From CBDCYS01 sp965226245 (lineage in GTDB: Bacteria; Acidobacteriota; Terriglobia; Bryobacterales; UBA6623), in NCBI GenBank assembly GCA_965226245.1, contig CBDDCL010000015.1:62001-126000 (forward strand): a stretch of DNA of 64,000 nt, in the 5' to 3' direction. A program made the position numbers and the translations under genes. The notes below the pieces were generated by a model, which ran no database searches, was not told the DNA's origin, and was given only the letters and a program-made list of their open reading frames with translations. Below, one piece after another: positions 60,587-64,000 of this stretch. Positions within the stretch are counted from its first letter, which is position 1, and each line of letters starts with the position of its first letter.

Positions 60587-63500
60587 ATGATATGGCGCCC
60601 ACCTGACTACATCCAGCCGCTATGGCCTGCCGTCCTATTAATGGCCATTGCGTGCGGATGTCAGAGTTCCGGTCCGCCGTATAGTCCCGAAGCGGCCCTT
60701 GCGTCGTTCCAACTCGAGCCAGGCTTTCGGATTGAGCTGTTTGCTGCGGAGCCTGACATCATCGATCCCGTGGATATGGAAATCGACGAATACGGACGTA
60801 TCTACGTCGTCGAAAACCCGGCGTATCCCCTTGCAGTCGATGGCAAACTGGGCCGCGTGAAACTGCTTCAGGATACCGACGGCGATGGGCGTCCGGATCA
60901 TACGACTGTGTTCGCCGACGACCTCAGGATGCCCACCGGCGTGATGCGCTGGAAGAAGGGCATATTGGTCACCGACGCCCCGAACGTCTGGTACTTCGAG
61001 GATTCGGACGGGGACGACAAAGCGGATGTGCGGCGAGTGGTCCTGACCGGTTTTGCCTTCTCCAACCCACAACATACCGTCAGCAACCCAACATATGGGC
61101 CGGACAATTGGATCTACCTAGCCAGTGAAAGGCCGGTTGAGACGCACGTTTTCCCCGAACAATTCGGAGACAAAGGGAGCGATATCCGGTTCCCTGACCG
61201 TACTGACGTTTCGGCGGTAGCACAGCGGGGCCTCAGTGTTCGCTTTCGACCTGACTCCTATCAGCTGGAAACCCTGTCAAGCACCTCACAATTTGGCCAC
61301 ACCTTCGACGACTGGGGTCATTATTTCGGCAGCGGCGGTAATGGCAACCATGAAGTCATTGCAGCTCGGTATTTAGAGCGCAATCCAGACTTGCTGTTGC
61401 GGTCAACGAGGCAGCTTTTATCTTCCTACACGGAAGTTTTCCCCATCACGGAGCGCCCCGAGCACCAGATGCTGACCGGGGCCGGACGAATCACGTCGGC
61501 CTGCGGCATTACGTTCTACCGCGGCGGAGCCTTTCCGGCCTCGTTTGGCAATCTGGCTTTTATAGCCGAGCCCGAACATAACCTCGTAATATCGAACGTC
61601 ATATCGCCTTCCGGAGCAACGTTTCAAGCGCAACGCCTTCGAAAGGGAAGGGACTTTTTGACGTCGACCGATGGCTGGTTTCGGCCTGTGAACTTTTACG
61701 TTGGCCCGGATGGGGCGCTTTATGTGGTGGACTACTATCGGCGAGTCATAGAGCATGCGGAGTGGACCGAACGAGAGGTGTACGAGTCAGAAGCCGCGTA
61801 CCAGGGAACCGAGCAAGGCCGGATTTACCGCATCGTGCCGGATTCGGATCCGCCCCCTTTGGCAGTCGGCGTTCAGTTGGGAGATGACTCTGATGAGGAG
61901 CTGGTCGCGCGGTTGGAGAACCCGAACATTTGGTGGCGGCGAACTGCCCAGCGGCTGCTGGTTGACCGTCAGAGCGCGGACGCCGTGCAGCCACTCATTC
62001 AGCTTCTTCAAGATAGCGACTCAGCTACGGCTCGTGTTCACGCATTGTGGACGCTGGACGGGCTCGGCGAACTCGACGCCAGCCTGGTTGAGAAGGCCCT
62101 GGACGACCCCGAACCTGGGGTGAGAGAAAACGCGGTGCGCCTGGCCGAGTCACGGTTCTCTAGCTCTCCCAGGCTCGCGGAAAAACTCGTCCAAATGGGC
62201 GACGACCCCGACCCCCGTTTACGCTTTCAGCTCCTTTGCACCCTGGGCTCCATGGAATCCTCCTCGGCCCGTACGGCACGAGAGAAATTACTGGCGCGGG
62301 ACATTGAAGACCGATGGTTCCAAGCAGCAGCTCTGAGTGCGGCTTCTGATGGCGGCCCGCGGATGTTCAAGATGGCCGTGTCGCGCCTAACAGACTCGCG
62401 AACGGATGGCCGGTCGGACTTCTTCCGCCAGGTCAGTTCGGTTATTGGCGTGCGCCAGCGCAGCGCCGAAATCCAGCAGGTGATACAGACCCTCGCGAAA
62501 GCTTCGCGACCCGAGGCGGCCTGGTGGCGAGCGGCCGCCCTGGAAGGGCTCGCCGAAGGCATCGAGCTAAGAGGCGGTGAGTTAAGCAAGGGAGAGCCTA
62601 TAGATTACTTCGCCCCGAAAACTCGAAAGGTCATCAGGCGAAGAGGCGGTGAGTTAAGCAAGGGAGAGACCGCCAAGAATCTCTTGTTGAAATTGTCTGA
62701 GGGAGACGACACATCCGTCCGGCGCGCATCTCTATCGCTGCTTGAAGTCACGGGGCTGCCGACCGGGTCCGCGGCCACAGCCGCATTGGCGAGGGCGACG
62801 GCGGCGGCGGGCAACCGGGAAGTCGATCCCGATCGCAGGGCGGATGCGGTGGGTCTGCTGGCACTGGCGGATCCCGCCGCCCACGAGCCTCTATTGAAGA
62901 GCCTGTTGGACCCCCAAGAACCCGAGGCGCTGCAGGCCGCGGCGATCCGCGCGATTGGCAAGATCCCGGGTGACGGGATTGGAACTTACTTGCTTGAACA
63001 GTGGCGGGTGATGACCTCCTCGGTGCGATACGAAGCCGCCGATGCCTTGCTGCGAGACCCCGGCCGCACTCGAATGCTGGTCAAGGCGATCGAAGACGAT
63101 CAAGTGCAGCCTTGGGCGCTTCAATTCGGGCAAAGAGCGGGATTGCTCATGAACGAAGACGAGCAGATTCGCGAGAACTCGCGCAAACTGCTGATGCAGC
63201 AGCCGGAAGAGCGCGAGAAAGTCATCGATCAATACCAAGAGGCGCTGGCCATGGCGGGAGACGCGGGGCGCGGCCGCGAGGTCTTCGACAACGCCTGCTC
63301 GAAATGCCACAAGTTCAACGGCGCCGGAAAGGAGGTCGGACCTGACCTTGGAGAAGTCCGAAACCGTCCGCGAGAGGTGCTTCTGGCCGATATTTTGATG
63401 CCCAATCAAACGATTTCTCAAGGCTATGAGGCCTACGTGGTGCAAACCGCGAGCGCCGGCACGATCGAGGGAGTCATGGGCCCGCAAACCTCGACCACCA

Positions 63501-63661
63501 TCACCCTCCGCCAGGAAGAGGGAAAAGAGCAGGTGATTCGACGCCAAGACATTAAAAGCCTCTATGCTGCCAACCTGTCGGCAATGCCGGGAGATCTCGA
63601 AGAGCAAGTCGATGTTCAACAGATGAGCGACTTGCTGGAGTACCTGAAAACTGCGCAGTAA
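60587..63661 (+). CDS. PVC-type membrane-bound dehydrogenase / HEAT / cytochrome-c-like lipoprotein
   Basis: 1024 residues from ATG 60587, which has GGAGG at good spacing. The lipobox region AIACGC predicts a lipoprotein. Residues about 30-420 form a beta-propeller of the PVC dehydrogenase type (PGFRIELFAAEPDIIDPVDM, GRIYVVENPAYP, PDGALYVVDYYRRVIEH). About 450-860 are HEAT-like helical repeats. The C-terminus is a single-haem domain with CxxCH (NACSKCHKFNGAGKEVGPDL) and a later Met-containing stretch. Such proteins are probably periplasmic sugar or alcohol dehydrogenases passing electrons through the haem. An in-frame 72-nt repeat lies in the HEAT region. Confidence 0.9.
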   Translation: MIWRPPDYIQPLWPAVLLMAIACGCQSSGPPYSPEAALASFQLEPGFRIELFAAEPDIIDPVDMEIDEYGRIYVVENPAYPLAVDGKLGRVKLLQDTDGDGRPDHTTVFADDLRMPTGVMRWKKGILVTDAPNVWYFEDSDGDDKADVRRVVLTGFAFSNPQHTVSNPTYGPDNWIYLASERPVETHVFPEQFGDKGSDIRFPDRTDVSAVAQRGLSVRFRPDSYQLETLSSTSQFGHTFDDWGHYFGSGGNGNHEVIAARYLERNPDLLLRSTRQLLSSYTEVFPITERPEHQMLTGAGRITSACGITFYRGGAFPASFGNLAFIAEPEHNLVISNVISPSGATFQAQRLRKGRDFLTSTDGWFRPVNFYVGPDGALYVVDYYRRVIEHAEWTEREVYESEAAYQGTEQGRIYRIVPDSDPPPLAVGVQLGDDSDEELVARLENPNIWWRRTAQRLLVDRQSADAVQPLIQLLQDSDSATARVHALWTLDGLGELDASLVEKALDDPEPGVRENAVRLAESRFSSSPRLAEKLVQMGDDPDPRLRFQLLCTLGSMESSSARTAREKLLARDIEDRWFQAAALSAASDGGPRMFKMAVSRLTDSRTDGRSDFFRQVSSVIGVRQRSAEIQQVIQTLAKASRPEAAWWRAAALEGLAEGIELRGGELSKGEPIDYFAPKTRKVIRRRGGELSKGETAKNLLLKLSEGDDTSVRRASLSLLEVTGLPTGSAATAALARATAAAGNREVDPDRRADAVGLLALADPAAHEPLLKSLLDPQEPEALQAAAIRAIGKIPGDGIGTYLLEQWRVMTSSVRYEAADALLRDPGRTRMLVKAIEDDQVQPWALQFGQRAGLLMNEDEQIRENSRKLLMQQPEEREKVIDQYQEALAMAGDAGRGREVFDNACSKCHKFNGAGKEVGPDLGEVRNRPREVLLADILMPNQTISQGYEAYVVQTASAGTIEGVMGPQTSTTITLRQEEGKEQVIRRQDIKSLYAANLSAMPGDLEEQVDVQQMSDLLEYLKTAQ
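62570..62668 (+). repeat. in-frame direct repeat inside the haem/HEAT gene
   Basis: AGAGGCGGTGAGTTAAGCAA then GGGAGAG occurs at 62570-62596 and again 72 bases later at 62642-62668. Both copies encode RGGELSKGE, separated by a 15-residue spacer with a different composition from its surroundings. Confidence 0.8.
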
Positions 63662-63993
63662 AGAAGTACCGGAACGCCGGCCTCGGCGTGTTCAAATACA
63701 CAAACGCGTCTTCCAGTGTCTTCCACATTTCCAATGCTCGTCTTGTCGGTCGAATGGCGCCAATAAGCGCCAATATATATATTCTCCTCGTCGATGCTGT
63801 TGATTGTCGTACTGCTCATGCCGGAACCTTCTATGTCCGCTAGGCTACCCAACATCCCCCGAACCAAGTCCTCACTATAAAATCCCCTCTCGTCCCTTGA
63901 CGAAAAAATGCTGATCACCTCTGCAGAGGATACGCTCCAGGCGGCCTCCTCGTGGACAGATGCCTTTTGACTATGTAGTTCATGATCAACCAT
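63616..63993 (-). CDS. unrecognised ORF in AT-richer DNA at the window edge
   Basis: A 125-residue frame (MVDHELHSQKASVHEEAAWS, FSSRDERGFYSEDLVRGMLG, INSIDEENIYIGAYWRHSTD). Its 3' end overlaps the haem/HEAT gene by 46 bases. The region is visibly richer in A/T than the rest of the window, where a chance frame this long is less expected, so it may be real and acquired. Only 7 bases lie upstream in the window, so I cannot check the ribosome site or a longer start. No family recognised. Confidence 0.3.
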   Translation of the reverse strand: MVDHELHSQKASVHEEAAWSVSSAEVISIFSSRDERGFYSEDLVRGMLGSLADIEGSGMSSTTINSIDEENIYIGAYWRHSTDKTSIGNVEDTGRRVCVFEHAEAGVPVLLYCAVFRYSSKSLIC

Positions 63994-64000
63994 TTTAAGC

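Overview
The window looks like chromosome from an Acidobacteriota member of the Solibacter/Bryobacter type. The evidence is an Oar-like TonB receptor, a very large secreted protein ending in the Solibacter-type TIGR03437 domain, a DUF6152 protein with three related secreted proteins, an M28 lipoprotein, a PVC-type haem/HEAT lipoprotein, and high-GC coding sequence with AGGAGG-like ribosome sites. This assignment is inferred from protein families; there is no rRNA marker.

Layout. 0-6 kb: secreted mutarotase, gene debris, and a TIR/pentapeptide gene broken by a 413-bp miniature element, convergent with a DUF6161 membrane protein. 6.6-17 kb: an accessory stretch with three related HTH genes, dispersed repeats, a RAYT remnant, FkbM methyltransferase, SGNH hydrolase, thiolase, a tandem PilZ protein and small phage/plasmid-like genes. 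17.5-28.3 kb: mtaB, a frameshifted IS6-type element, the DUF6152/secreted-protein cluster, tRNA-Thr(CGT), M28 peptidase, PIG-L deacetylase, cupin and KdgD. 28.4-35 kb: a mobile-element graveyard (IS110, IS1634, integrase, IS630-type MITE, IS3 and IS256 remnants) around tRNA-Leu(CAA), plus a DCC/wax-synthase-like gene and its SDR neighbour. 35-49.4 kb: TonB receptor, then four co-directional genes for a FecR/caspase/TPR protein, a giant Ig/TIGR03437 protein, a Ser/Thr kinase-adenylate cyclase and a DUF4384-like secreted protein. 49.4-64 kb: a hairpin array, MoaD-MoaE fusion, ECF sigma/anti-sigma pair, a group II intron lacking its RT core, cysH, a GGDEF-EAL protein, IS1380 and GTPase remnants, an LLM oxidoreductase and the haem/HEAT lipoprotein.

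Two themes stand out. The 38.9-49.4 kb cluster has the make-up of a surface or envelope signalling module: kinase plus cyclic-nucleotide output, caspase-like peptidase, TPR scaffold, secreted Ig protein and DUF4384-like domains. Two of its four genes carry one reading-frame lesion each. The window as a whole is also rich in single-event gene breaks (nonsense TGA, one-base shifts, a 13-bp duplication, clean miniature-element insertions), so each ancestral gene can be rebuilt. Either the genome is under relaxed selection, or some lesions are assembly errors.
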